64,000 nucleotides of DNA from Nautilus pompilius. Lineage: Eukaryota > Mollusca > Cephalopoda > Nautilida > Nautilidae. Made by a program: the position numbers and the translations under genes. The DNA lies in assembly GCA_018389105.1 (NCBI GenBank), contig JACATO010002191.1, forward strand, positions 1 through 64,000, in the 5' to 3' direction. The first letter of the stretch is position 1; the number at the start of each line of letters is the position of its first letter. A model generated the notes under the pieces. The model saw only the letters and a program-made list of their open reading frames with translations. It had not been told where the DNA came from and ran no database searches. Positions 1 through 12,313 of this stretch are shown piece after piece.

Positions 1-313
1 ATTATGAAGCCTCGCATACCTGGAGATCTGACGGAAACACTATTCTACCCGACCCGTACTCGCGCGCGAATACTACGAGTAATAACGGTTCTAGAAGCGA
101 AATCCACATGCAGCGGTCGGTTGGTAGCATTACAACTTACGATCTGCTCTCCTTGTATTGGGGGGGAAATCGGCATTTTAAAGCATAAATTACAAGGCTT
201 TAAAAGCACATGTCAGATTTCATATCACATGGCCGTCGTCGATATCTGTATGTGTACACAAACTGACAAGCCACCCTCTACCCTCCTCGCCCCCACCACC
301 ACCACACACTTAC

Positions 314-452
314 CTGTTTTCGTGATAACTCTCGTACGCTTTCGGATGTGTGTCTCTGGAGAGGCCTCCACGTTATTCCCTTCGGTGTCAAAGCTGTTCT
401 CCCTTCGAATCTGCTTGATGGAGGAAGTCATATCTTGGTCCGAACTGAACAT
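314..452 (-). CDS. Candidate coding exon of an unidentified minus-strand gene leaving the left edge
   Basis: On the minus strand a 46-codon open stretch begins at an ATG (452-450) and runs to a near-perfect splice donor, CAG|GTAAGTGTG, with the last exon base at 314 (phase 1). The peptide is charged and polar, with a phosphosite-like RRENSFD and a basic RKRTRV near its end. I do not recognise the family. A pyrimidine-rich tract ending in TTCAG lies across the ATG, so the segment could instead be an internal exon starting just after that AG. The rest of the gene would lie left of the window. The donor and composition support it; there is no homology support. Confidence 0.35.
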
Positions 453-1990
453 GGGTGGGGGGTGAAGGGAAAATGCTTCTCCACGTCAGTGCAGAACGGA
501 AATGTGACTGCACCGAGAGCAAGACCCTGCGTAGTCGCGACACGAACGGAAGACCGGTTTCTTTCTGTACGTATACAATATGCGATTGTACGCGTGCACG
601 AGCACCAGGAGTAGATTGCGCCGAGGTAAGGAGAGCTTCGCAGGTGGACCAAGCTCGTCTAACGCTTTTTCCCCCTCGTCCTCACTTGGAACTATCCTCT
701 CCGGTTGGGCATGATCGTCGTCATTACCGCCGTCTGACAATTCTACAACAATAACGCCGACGTATTACACGAGTGCGCCGCACCCAGGGGCGTCCGTAGA
801 CTCCAGCACCACCACCCTGATCGTCGTCATGCTGGTGACAAGATATAAATTTCCGTCAGACTGATACACCGGTGTACATTTTTGTTTGGGCACCTGGTAT
901 GTCTATATAGCGAGCACGACCTCTCGCGCGTTGACGTCATATGCTTGCCATTAGCATACATTAAGCGTAGATGGCAGAGATAAGAGCTTCGTAATAAATG
1001 CCGTTTGGACTTATCTGGAAGCCCCGCCCACAAGGTCGGGTAAGGGAGCTATCTACCCTGTTTGCCCGATACTAGATAACTCTGCAAGCTGCTAAGCAAA
1101 GTTTTTGCCAATGGGGGCAAAATGCACTTTTTCTGTCGCACTATCAGCCTGCGGACGGAACAATAGAATGTAATGAGACAATGAAAACCATCTTCTTGGT
1201 GTTCAGTACGATACTTTATTGACGACAAGATGTGCATCCACGAGATGTTTGGCCAGTCTTAGACACATCAAAGCTCCTGATGAAGCAAAGATGATATATA
1301 TATATACACATAAGTATGGATTTTGATCTATTCTTAAAGCACAAAAGTATTTTCTCTTTCTTTTGGTTTAAATGCGTGTATCGATTCTGCTGATTTCTGT
1401 TAAATTTATTTAATAATTTTATAAAAAAAAATTACAGGTAAAAGAAATTAAGAGACCAACGGGGGGAGAAAAAGAAGAAAGAAAAATTGTCAGGATAAAT
1501 GAAAATCCGCTGTTAGTGGTACAGAAATAAGTAAATAAATAAATTTGTACTTTGCAAACGTTCAACTTTATAAAAATGTTACCTTGTTCATTCTATGTTT
1601 TAGTTATCAGCATTAATTACTTCCACCGGTTGTAAGACGTAATCATTTATAGAAGAAAAAGTATGTAAACAACATCTAACAATAACAATAGCAGTATAAT
1701 ATTTAAAAAAAACACAAACAAACAAAAATAATGGCACAGATATTGCAACAAAACACTAACGACACCTACAGGAACTCTTACGATAATTGTTTTAGAAATC
1801 TACTGCATCAAAGGTGATGTAGGTTTTATTTTCTCAAAAACAAACAAACAAACAGAAACCAAATATAATTTTAATTTTTTTTAAAATTTGTAAAATAAAT
1901 GTTTCTTCTGACATCAGTAGATCTTTGATATTTACAATTATTGCTTGAAAATTAATAGAACACTCACTTTTATTTTCTGAATTTAATTTT
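453..1990. other. No gene recognised; CpG-rich to about 1.1 kb, then AT-rich
   Basis: Bases up to about 1100 are CpG-rich and could be leader or promoter DNA for the minus-strand candidate exon at 314-452. A perfect CRE (TGACGTCA) is at 932-939. On the plus strand GCCGAG|GTAAGG near 611 looks like a splice donor but no convincing exon precedes it. From about 1270 the DNA is AT-rich with short poly(A) and poly(T) runs and nothing identifiable. Confidence 0.4.
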
Positions 1991-1992
1991 AG

Positions 1993-2945
1993 TACCATTT
2001 AACCTATTTTAAATTGTTTAATATTTTAATATCATTTAACCTATTTTAAATTATTTAATATTTTAATACCATTTCACCTATTTCAAATTGTTTAATATTT
2101 TAATACCATTTAACCTATTTCAAATTGTTTAATATTTTAATACCATTTAACCTATTTTAAATTGTTTAATATTTTAATATCATTTAACCTATTTTAAATT
2201 ATTTAATATTTTAATACCATTTCACCTATTTCAAATTGTTTAATATTTTAATATCATTTAACCTATTTTAAATTGTTTAATATTTTAATATCATTTAACC
2301 TATTTTTAAATTATTTAATATTTTAATACCATTTCACCTATTTCAAATTGTTTAATATTTTAATATCATTTAACCTATTTCAAATTGTTAATATTTTAAT
2401 ACCATTTAACCTATTTCAAATTGTTTAATATTTTAATATCATTTAACCTATTTCAAATTGTTAATATTTTAATACCATTTCACCTATTTCAAATTGTTTA
2501 ATATTTTAATATCATTTAACATATTTCAAATTGTTTAATATTTTAATATCATTTAACCTATTTTAAATTGTTTAATATTTTAATATCATTTAACCTATTT
2601 TAAATTATTTAATATTTTAATACCATTTCACCTATTTCAAATTGTTTAATATTTTAATATCATTTAACCTATTTCAAATTGTTAATATTTTAATACCATT
2701 TCACCTATTTCAAATTGTTTAATATTTTAATATCATTTAACATATTTCAAATTGTTTAATATTTTAATATCATTTAACCTATTTTAAATTGTTTAATATT
2801 TTAATACCATTTCACCTATTTCAAATTGTTTAATATTTTAATACCATTTAACCTATTTTAAATTGTTTAATATTTTAATACCATTTAACCTATTTCAAAT
2901 TGTTTAATATTTTAATATCATCTAACCTATTTTAAATTGTTTAAT
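1993..2945. repeat. 37-bp AT-rich minisatellite, about 26 units
   Basis: A unit of about 37 bp, built around ACCATTTAACCTATTTTAAA followed by TTGTTTAATATTTTAAT, is repeated head to tail for about 950 bp. Units differ at a few fixed positions (TACC/TATC, TTAACC/TTCACC, TTTTAAA/TTTCAAA, ATTG/ATTA). Some units are 36 bp because one T is missing in TTGTTAAT. A marked variant (AACATATTTC) recurs at 2521 and 2742, 221 bp apart, so a six-unit block was duplicated. No coding potential. Confidence 0.97.
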
Positions 2946-5748
2946 ACAATATTAAAATTGTTAAAGATATTTTTTGTTTCTGCACTTCAGTGAAAATACT
3001 GTTTTATTAAATTTACATCTTTAATATTCCTGCAGTTTTTTCATTGCTGAACTGTATAATACTTAAATTTTTTGTTGTTGGTGGTGTATTGAATAAAAAC
3101 GATTCAACTTTAAGATTTGCATCATTGAATACATATAATTATTCAACAAACTCAAGTTTTTCATATCGCGATCATTCTGAAAATAAAACAAAACGACTAA
3201 TTTAGGTGATACCGGAAAAATAAACTTTTAACGTGTCAAAATCATTTAACACGTTTGGCTGTTTAAGTCTGTCAGACACTCTAAAGTTTAAAGTCTTATC
3301 ATACTGACCGTGTTTAAACAAAACTCTTACACCAAATATGTAATTATTATTCAGATTTAATCCTTATTTAAAGTAGTAAATATATTTACAAATTAGCATT
3401 TTCAGAATTTGCTGCATTGGACATAAAAATATACATGATAACATCTTAAATAGAACTAAGTTTTGAGTGTTTAATTTTAAAAAAAATTGATCAATAATAC
3501 TTTTAATCAGAACACTGAAGACGACTCCAGGTTGATCTCAGTAACAGCAAATAGCCAGCACCAAGAACATGTGCCATTTTCTTATATAAACATATCTCAG
3601 TAAAAGAACAAACAAAATTTATTTTTTGAAAAAAACTTAGACTAATGACAAGACTTTAAAAAATGCTAATTTTATGATTTTAAACTTATCTTTTACATAT
3701 TTAGTTCTCTTTCAACTTGTTTATATCAGCCAAAAATTCTTATTTTAAAGCGTTTTGTTGTTGTTGTTGTTGCTGCTATGACGCTGTGATAGCAGCTACA
3801 CAGATTATCTCCCTTACCATCAGATTTCGTTTGAAAAGTAAAGTCTTGTTCTGACATATTTGCCTTCGCTATGTCTGCTATTCTCGATTAGTTTTGGTTG
3901 TTTTGTATCGTTGGGGAAATCTGCTAGAGTGACACTAAAAAAAACTTCCAAGTTTCCAGTACAACGCAGAAAAACTAATTTTATAATATTAAAAATCTTT
4001 CAAAAAAAATTTTTTTATTTTTTTTTAAAAATTTAAGTTTCATTTTTAATTTGGAATTTTAGCAAGATAGATATAAAATCATGTAAAGATATACTAATGA
4101 TGGTAGTTAGCTTTAGATTTTGGGCAGAGATTTTCTGAACCAGCGACTGATGAAGAATAACTTATTTTTCTGGTGAATTTTGACTCAAGACTTTGATTTG
4201 AGGCCGTTAACTTGGCGAGATTTTGTACAGAAGAATTACTCTTGGCTGTTGTGCGGGCGAAGACCAATTCTAATTACAAGAGAGAAAAAAACTACTAAAA
4301 GACTTTAAATTGCATATAAATTCTCGCTTTTTGTCTCTCGGGTCATTGTTATTTGTATGCACCTCATTTATCTCCTGCCAAAAAGTTTTCATCTCGTTAA
4401 AAAATTTTAAAAAAAAGTTGTTTTAAAAATATTAATTTAAATGTAAAAAGTGTTTTTTTTTTAAAGACTTGGAATACCAACTTGGAGGTTTAAAACTTTT
4501 GGTAAAATTACCATATTGGAACATAATGTAATACAAAGCTGGCAGTTCTGGGATAACAGCTTTACTGGACTATATATCCACTTTTATCTGTTAAGATGCA
4601 GATGTCGTATAAATAATTCTTTAAATTAGATTTTCATGAGAACCAAAACATCTTGTAAATTATTTTTATGGTATACTCTGGTTATCTCTAGAAAAATCTT
4701 CTTTAGCTAAAATAAAACCATACCTCACTACTAATGTTTGGCCATAAACTTTAGAATTTATTTCTGGAAGGACAAATAACATTTATAATTCTTAAAAACA
4801 ATTTAATTATAAAAAAACACACACACAAACTTAGCATTACTGGCACTAAAGTGTTATTGCTTTATTATTTTTTTTAATAAAAAAGATAAGTGAGCAAATT
4901 AAAAAATATATTTAAAAGTATTCCTTTGGATAATTTGTGCTACCAAGGAAGGTCCTGAAGAATCGGCCGTTTTCATAAACTGTTAACGCAGGTGCTAATA
5001 AACCTGACTCCTGCTGGATACAGCGTTCTCGCACCCCATCTGAAATATGAAATAGTTCGCAGGAAACTATGTAGGAAGACGGCATGCAGCGAAGTCCTGA
5101 AACTAGTCCAAAAGTGAAATTAAACAAAGTTCCAACAAATGCAACCGCCGCGGCATATTGCCAATTCCGCTACATTTGTTGAGAACCTCAATAAAATCAT
5201 TAAAAGGACTTAAAGCTTTACACTGATTCGTTCTGCGTCTTCCTCCCTCGATTGGTATTTTCCTCAGGTGTATTTATGTGGTGGTCACTGACAAGAACAC
5301 CCTTTTACACGTTTGAAATTATATAGAAGACAAAAATAAAGCTACACCAAATGTCCTTTTTTGATAAAAAATGTTCCATTAAAAAAAAAAAATTCTGGTT
5401 TATTCCACGAAATTGAAATAAATAAATATCTTTAGACATTTTTTCTGATTGTTAAAGCAAATACATTTTATATTCTTCTTTAAAAAGAAGTATGAAGACA
5501 ATTGTTTTGCAGTAACGTTAGTTCCATTCTTTTATTAAACAGGTTCACGAAACAGTCTATCAGTCTCAGTTCTGGTCAGTTTTAGCAAATGTAGCTGCCC
5601 AAACCCCTAACCATGTACGACCGTCGGGTAGACTATGACAAAATATATCGCAAGCTCTAGTAAAGTGGTTAAATCCTCATAAAGATTCTCCAAGTAGAAT
5701 AGCAAATATTAATTAACCCTTCGACTAGACTAGACGATTATTGCTTAC
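2946..5748. other. AT-rich spacer, no gene seen
   Basis: No open frame with a recognisable protein or convincing paired splice sites. The stretch holds homopolymer runs, a short (TTG)n at about 3759-3774 and a reverse copy of the dispersed GGGAGATAAT-like word at 3802-3815. The 71-codon minus-strand frame at 4912-5127 has no family resemblance and no good splice context. Confidence 0.5.
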
Positions 5749-5871
5749 CTTCGCGTTCTTCAGAAAGCAGCAAGATTTCCGATCACCACCACTAGTTAAA
5801 CTGATTTGGTCATTGCGATGTAGCTTCTGCAACAATTTCGATTTAGTTATCTCGAAGCATAAGGCGGCCAT
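5749..5871 (-). CDS. Candidate first coding exon, unidentified minus-strand gene
   Basis: An ATG in good context (GTCGCGATGG, 5871-5869) opens 41 codons that end exactly at a donor, GCGAAG|GTAAGC (last exon base 5749, phase 0). An in-frame TAA lies two codons before the ATG. The peptide begins MAALCFEITK and is unlike any family I know. The start overlaps an ATGGCCGCC word that resembles a YY1 site, common at promoters. No partner exon with matching phase was found; the 314-452 segment does not obviously fit. It may be a real first exon or a chance frame. Confidence 0.3.
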
Positions 5872-8800
5872 CGCGACTTATACAAGAACCAATAAGAAAA
5901 GCGATATCCATTAAAAGATTTCTCGCCGTCTTTCCTGTTTTGTTTGTAATTGCTGGGGGAATTCAGACTTTTCACCAGGATCTAATCATACAAGAGGAAA
6001 GCAACGATCTTTTCTTACTTTGTCTATCTTTCTTCCGCATTATCCGAAGCAAACAAGAAAATTTTCTGCTAACGAGTCTAACTGTTCATATATATATATA
6101 TCTACGCTGGGAGATGCATCGTCGACTGTGGCTCGAGTAACATCATCCATTGTACGACAACAAGTGCACTGTGATGGCACGATAACTGCTGCAGCCATCT
6201 ATAATAATAATAATAATAATAATAATAAAACGACGTACTTTTTCTTTTTACATTAGCGACTTTAGAAGAACAATTAGCAACAGACGGATTCTATGACCGC
6301 TTGCGGTTGCCCTTCCACCGCAATGGCGGCCGATAAGAACAACCCCGCGCGTTCCATTATGATTTGATAAGGTACTCGATCTCCCATTTCTGAAGAGTTC
6401 CAGTATTATAGCTCTTGAGTTATATAGCACCATTTGTTTTGGATCGATCACGGGTTTCGCGATTAGTCATAAGCACATCTGCCGCCTGCAGTAGGCACTT
6501 ACCCGCCTGGTCTCGGGGTTGACGAACACCCTGCTCTTAAACCAGCGTTAGTTTATTTCTGGTACAGCAGGGTAATATCATTATCTTTTATTGATCCGAC
6601 AGCATTTGTTGAGGTAGCAGTCTAACTTACGCATGTTTTAAAACTGATATACATTTACCTGTAACATCTTTGGTGATGAAACCGGACTTCACGAATACAA
6701 TCAGTTTTATTTATCACCGCTTCTGTTTAACTCTACATCTTCTTTTAATGCAATCAAACCTGGTTTTGTTTTAGATATTCTTTAGATAATTATCTTTGTA
6801 ATACCTTTATCTATTCTGGGGTTGATGATTAATAGAAGTTTATCTTTAAAGAAGAATTAGAGTTCATAGACTTCACTTACCAAACAACAACAACAACAGC
6901 ACTGCAATCATGCAGCCTTCTGACCAGTCTTTAGATAATAACTTTATTATAAAGGGGCCGTAACTCATGTATTTTTAAATTTAATTTTCAGTTAGACAGG
7001 GCGGATTAATAGAATAATTTTTTTAAAAAAGATTGCACAAGAGCATATAGATGTTAACACAACTTGCCTATTATCCTTTGTCAATAAACTCGTTTAGTTT
7101 AGTTACTAAAAGAAGGCAGCAAATCCATCATGGCCAATGCAGCTCCCCCTGGTGGAGAAAAATGCTGATCACCACCATTTTAGCATTGTGTTCAGACTTG
7201 TATGTGCAGCGCTGTATACTAGCCGTAGACCAACAGTAAAGAAGGGGCCTGCTAGAGTAGAGGGGCATCAAGCTTCTGCAACGGTTACTAGGCTAGGATG
7301 AGGTACACTAATACTAAAAAAATAATACAGGTCGAAATAAGACCTCACTTACAAACAGCTGAGGCGGCCGGTCGTGGAACCGACCCAGCTCCCATACACA
7401 CAATTGCAACTTCACACACAAGCCCCCAAAATTGCACCACACCCCCCCAAAAAAATAAAGTTCACATTTTTATACAGTATCTACGCGACCCGTGAATACC
7501 ATTCATTATTATGACTATGGTAGCCAGTCATTAGAGACGATTTTCCTTCCAGTGAGTGTAAAAACCCCAAATTTACTGGTTTTAAAGACTTTGGCTTAAA
7601 CAATCCACTCGTTGGAACAACGCCTTGCGACGTTTGGACTGGGAGGGGTCGCGGACTCTTTAACGAAATGTTTCCTGTGACGACGACATTTCTTCTCGGG
7701 ATTATCTGTGGAAAGGGGGATAATCAAGTTACGACTGGTTTGGATCCGAAGTCGGCACTTTCGCCGGATTCTCACCGTTCAATAAATTATGAAAACTGGC
7801 AGTTTGGCTTATAACCCATTTCTAAAACAGGCGAAGTGAACTCTGCCCTGCCACGCGGGAAGATTTGTTTCTCGTCCGCCTTCTAACGTCATCGTCCATT
7901 TTTCTAAATCTATTTAAAAAGAAAATTCCAAAACAAACAAACAGCCGGCTTCGTTGTCACACGCGGCCACCGCACATCAACCGCGTGCAGGTGATACTTC
8001 AAGTCTGAAGAGAGAACGGGACCGTATGAGTCAAACACGTCCGATATTTGTGGAAGTTACCGCATCTTCCAGATCATTCAAATACGACCATCCGTTTAGA
8101 AATAAATGTCTGATCCGGAATTGTATTTAAAAAAGATATATAGCTAATAACGACAAAACCCCACCTTGTTGGAAAGTCATATAAGGAAGTGAGTATTTGA
8201 CTTTAAACGATGACCTGAGGAAGGGTGCTCTTCTTCTGACTAGGTGTCACGTTTGATACTGACATCGTGTTTTTGACGCCGTAATATTGGGTGCGTTGCG
8301 CATAGAAATGTACCCGTGTACTTGACTACATATGGAGAACATGGAAGGCGGTTTTAAATGAACGTCGTCATTAAGAACAACTAAATGGGGTTATTGAAAA
8401 GAATGATGGGAGCATTAACGGAAGAAAGATGTGTATGGTGCTGCTTTCCATCACATATCGCGGCTCGTCGAGGTGAACTTAGGGGCTCGGTGTTGACAGA
8501 GGGAGAGGAGGGTGGGTGTACTGGGAAATGCTGAGTTATCGGGCGAGGTCAAGCCAGTCCTTTGATAATGTGGCGGCATCTTTTGTTGCTGATAAGTGGT
8601 TAGTCTGAGGGATCTGTAGTCGACATGAGCTGGTGTTCGACCCGGAGAAAGGGTGGGACGGAGAGAGGGGAGGAGGAAGGAGAAGGTGGGCACACAGGTA
8701 TCAATTAATACAACACTACTGAATCCGTGTACAAATTCCATGCGAATTTCTTCCGAAACAAACATTAAACGAGACTGCCGGAAGATACCGGAAATAGACG

Positions 8801-10441
8801 ACTTTTAACGACCGAAGTATTCGAAGTGGGTCCTTTTCAAGGTTAGAAAACAACACCATTTGCTTTGGTTTGTTTGTTTTCTTTTTAAATTGGTGATTGC
8901 CTTTCAAGAAACAAAGGGTACTGAAAGCAATAGAATGCATGCAGGTCGGTTTTTCAGTAAGGTCCCCCACGCGCAGCTGCGAGTTATTTAATCTTGGGGG
9001 GGGCAGGATTCTACGCGGAACTGCTCTCTGTCTCTCTCTCTCCGAATCAAGAATGCCGGCCAGCGTTTTTCCCAGCCTGCACCGCGTTTCGTCGGTCAGT
9101 AAACAGAACGAGGCTCGGAGTCCTCCCTGTTTACCGGAAACGGAACCATTGTCTGCAGTGCTACTTGTCTGTGCCAGCTAACCACGGATATTAGCTCAGA
9201 CCGGGCAAGGGCTCCCCAGCCCGGCAACTCACAAGAGACTTCGCCGTTCCAGCTCGCTTTACAATGGGATTTTATCACAATAAGAAAGAACACTGGAAGG
9301 AAAAGTATGTAGGGAAACAATACAGTTAGCATAATGACAAATTTATCGGAATCTGGTCTGACCTTAACGACAGGTTTGGGGTCAATTATGGTTGCCTTTA
9401 TATAGAAAACCAACATTTGTTTCCCGTATTTCCTCATCGAAAGAAGGTCAGGCAATAATATCGTAGCTCTAAACGATAAGGTGGTGTTGGTGCAGTGAAT
9501 GATGATCAGAACTGTCATCGCTTCCTCCACCCCGTTATTATTTTAGCCGGCTCGTACACGCTTGTATGCAAAGTCATGAATTTTTTTTTTTTTAATGCGG
9601 CAGAGTTATCTCCCCATCAAATAGCTCCCACATTTTAGAAACGTTCATTAGACGGTATTTCACCTAACGTTCTTGTCACCGTGGCTGATCGCACTATGAT
9701 AAAGGACTTCTAGAACAGTGGCTTGATTGCGGTTTGCAGTGCAGAGAAGTAAAGGAATACCGACGCAGTAAATAAATAATTAAATAAATAATAAAAGTAA
9801 TTATTGCAACGTAGAGGTGTTTAAAAGATGCTCAATATTTATTCACAGCATAGTTTCTGTCGTCGCCTAAAGTGAATTCCTCTACAAACCTGACCCCTCA
9901 CCTGCAGTTATAAGAAAAGCCGTTTGTCTGTCGAGCTGCATATGGATCTAAACTTTGTGGGTTTGCATCCGGATGGATTCTAACTCGTCTCCGTTTAAGC
10001 ACGAAACGTAGAACTTTATTTATTTAGTAGCTGATTAACGAAACGTTAAAATGCTCTTACCATTTGCTTGAACAGGTTATCGCTGTTTACACCGGTTTCG
10101 CTGCTAAAATCACGCATCAGAAATTTTTTGGAAACATATAAGAAACAGTTATTTAAATATGAAGTTACTTTGGAGGCCGATAACTCATGTGTTTTAATAG
10201 CGCCCGCTAGTTTTTTTTAATGACTTCTTTGACTAAAAGGGTTAATGGTTAATGATAACACAAGTTATAAAAATTAAACCTAAACTGAAAATTTACTGAA
10301 GTCGCTTGGAATTAATTTCATAGGTTTATCATGCGAAAAACTAAAGTTAGCAGCTAAAAGATAAATCCAGTCTAATTCTGAACAGAGTTTCAGTTTAAAT
10401 GCCTTTTCACGTGGCCATTACGATAATGCACGGTTTAATTT
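5872..10441. other. CpG-rich spacer, no firm gene
   Basis: Contains a (TAA)n microsatellite at 6200-6229, a YY1-like ATGGCGGCC at 6324-6332, a minus-strand donor-like CGG|GTAAGTGC near 6500 with no clear exon body, and reverse GGGAGATAACT at 9604-9615. Frames of 84-144 codons (8451-9530) show no domain, and their base use is like that of flanking noncoding DNA. The DNA looks regulatory or simply unmethylated intergenic; nothing more can be supported. Confidence 0.45.
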
Positions 10442-10714
10442 AAGGTTTTAAAGCCACCTTAGTAGTTTGGTTATTGCCATACATATGACATCACGATCCA
10501 CCCCAAAATGAGACTGTTGGGTGCATCCATAACTACTTATACTTTGTCGGAGTTCAAAATTTAAAACTAAATCTGGGTTAATAATAAATTTTCATAACCG
10601 TAAAATTAAATCAGTGAACTTTTACTGACAGATAAAACTCATCTCCGCCTAAATCAGGGATCCTTTTAACATTCTGCGTCTACATAAAGCAAATATAGAA
10701 GATCGTACTGAAAG
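10442..10714 (+). repeat. Left arm of the inverted repeat
   Basis: It matches the reverse complement of 12042-12313 almost throughout, with scattered substitutions and small indels. Confidence 0.8.
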
Positions 10715-12041
10715 ATGTCTCCTAATTAATTACAGCCGACCCATATTTGGACATCTGGCTTTATTATCTAACAGTAATGGAGTAATTTTCAAATGGTTTA
10801 TTACACCAAAGTTTACTTTTAAGTATTTTTTTGTTAAACTACAAATTTAGATCATTAATACGTTTGCAACAGAACCAAATGAATAGTTGACATGTAAACG
10901 TATCACCCAGAAAAAAAGTATGTCAGCTCCGGCATTTTTATCAATAAAAACAGAAGAACATCTTAGACACAAATCTCCGCCTTGTGACTGGTGGTAAGAG
11001 AATTAAAAGTTACTGAAAATACTTCTTTACATGGGACATAACGTTAGCGGAAAATTGCGAATTACACACGCGGCAGAAGTCTGAAACTCTCTAATTGTCT
11101 AAGTCGAGTAGACAATCATTTTCGTTTCAAGACAAATTCCGAGAATCCGAGTATAATCGGTCTGTAGAACTCACTGATCCCGTTCTCGGTCCCCCTCGAC
11201 AACCAGTGATCGTCCTAAAAATACGAATCTTAGCTGGTCCGCACAAGACACTGACTCGTGATTGGGGCATCCAAGATCACCTCGCGCTCTATGCTATCAA
11301 AATCACCGGCAGGCTCACCCATTCTCTTCAGGACAGGGTTGGGGCAGTCCCTCAAACGATATTTTGCTGCTGCCCCACGGTTGATGCTTAGATGATGCCA
11401 TTGCAGAAAATGGTTAGTAGCGACCCGGTCCATTAGTCCTACCAGAACGGTTGCTAAGAACGAGGCGGTGATATGAAACTTCCAAGTTAACATAAAAGAC
11501 CATTTCTGAGTCAAGCCCAGGAAAAAAATCTCGTTAAAGTTAAACTGCAGATTTGAGTTCCTACACTATCCGCTCGTCAATTTTCGTGTGGCGTGTTCGA
11601 TCCCCCGGTTGGCTGGGAGGTATGTGCTGCTGCTGAGGGCCAAAAGTCCGAAACAGCTGTACTGTACAGCCCTCCTTTGGACGATTCACCCTGACTCTCA
11701 ACCTGGAGAGGGGTGAGCTCTGCGAGTTTGTGAAATGCCCTAGACACATCTCTTGAGGTATCCCAACGACCTATGGGAGAAGTGAAGTGAAGATATTGCT
11801 TAGAGAAAAAGACGAGGAATTAAAAGGAACAACAGGACGTAGTCTGTGTATGTTAACACTGTTTAAAGAGATATTCTTTCGGCGGTTGATTTAACGACAT
11901 CTCTTCTGTGGCTGTTAAATTTGTTTTAAGTGATATTCGTAGTAATTGGATTTTTTAAAATAATATACATTTTTTTTTTTTACATGTTTGGGATTGAAAA
12001 TAAAGTAGCGTTTTATTCCAAGTCTAATCCAGTGCCTAGGG

Positions 12042-12313
12042 TTTTCAGCATGATCCTATACATTTGCTTTATGTAGATACAGAATGTTAAAAGGACCACT
12101 GATTTAGATGGAGATGAGTTTTATCTGTCAGTAAAAGTTCACTGATTGAATTTTGCGGCTATGAAAATTAATTATGAACCCAGATTTAGTTTTAAATTTT
12201 GAAATCCGACAAATTATAAGTAGTTATGGATGCACCCAACAGTCTCATTTTGGGGTGGATCGAGATGTCATATATGACAATAACTTAAGCATTAAGGTAA
12301 CTCTAAAACCTTT
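12042..12313 (-). repeat. Right arm of the inverted repeat
   Basis: It is the reverse-complement partner of 10442-10714 and keeps the GATCCACCCCAAAATGAG-type block near its outer end. Confidence 0.8.

Larger units (their letters stand above)
10442..12313. mobile_element. Long inverted-repeat structure, probable non-autonomous DNA transposon or facing repeat pair
   Basis: Two diverged inverted arms of about 270 bp (10442-10714 and 12042-12313) flank a 1.33-kb centre. Shared stretches include CCCCAAAATGAGACTG, GTGCATCCATAACTA, CAGTGAACTTTTACTGACAG and ACATAAAGCAAAT, each found reverse-complemented in the right arm. Similarity starts at AAGGTTTTA on the outside and stops after CTGAAA on the inside. 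The centre has no transposase-like frame; the 98-codon frame at 11095 is not recognised. It could be a foldback or MITE-like element, or two copies of one repeat in opposite orientation. No target duplication was established. Confidence 0.75.

Noticed and set aside
6503-6530. 28-nt minus-strand microexon before CGG|GTAAGTGC
   Set aside because: The acceptor is ambiguous and stops surround the only open frame.
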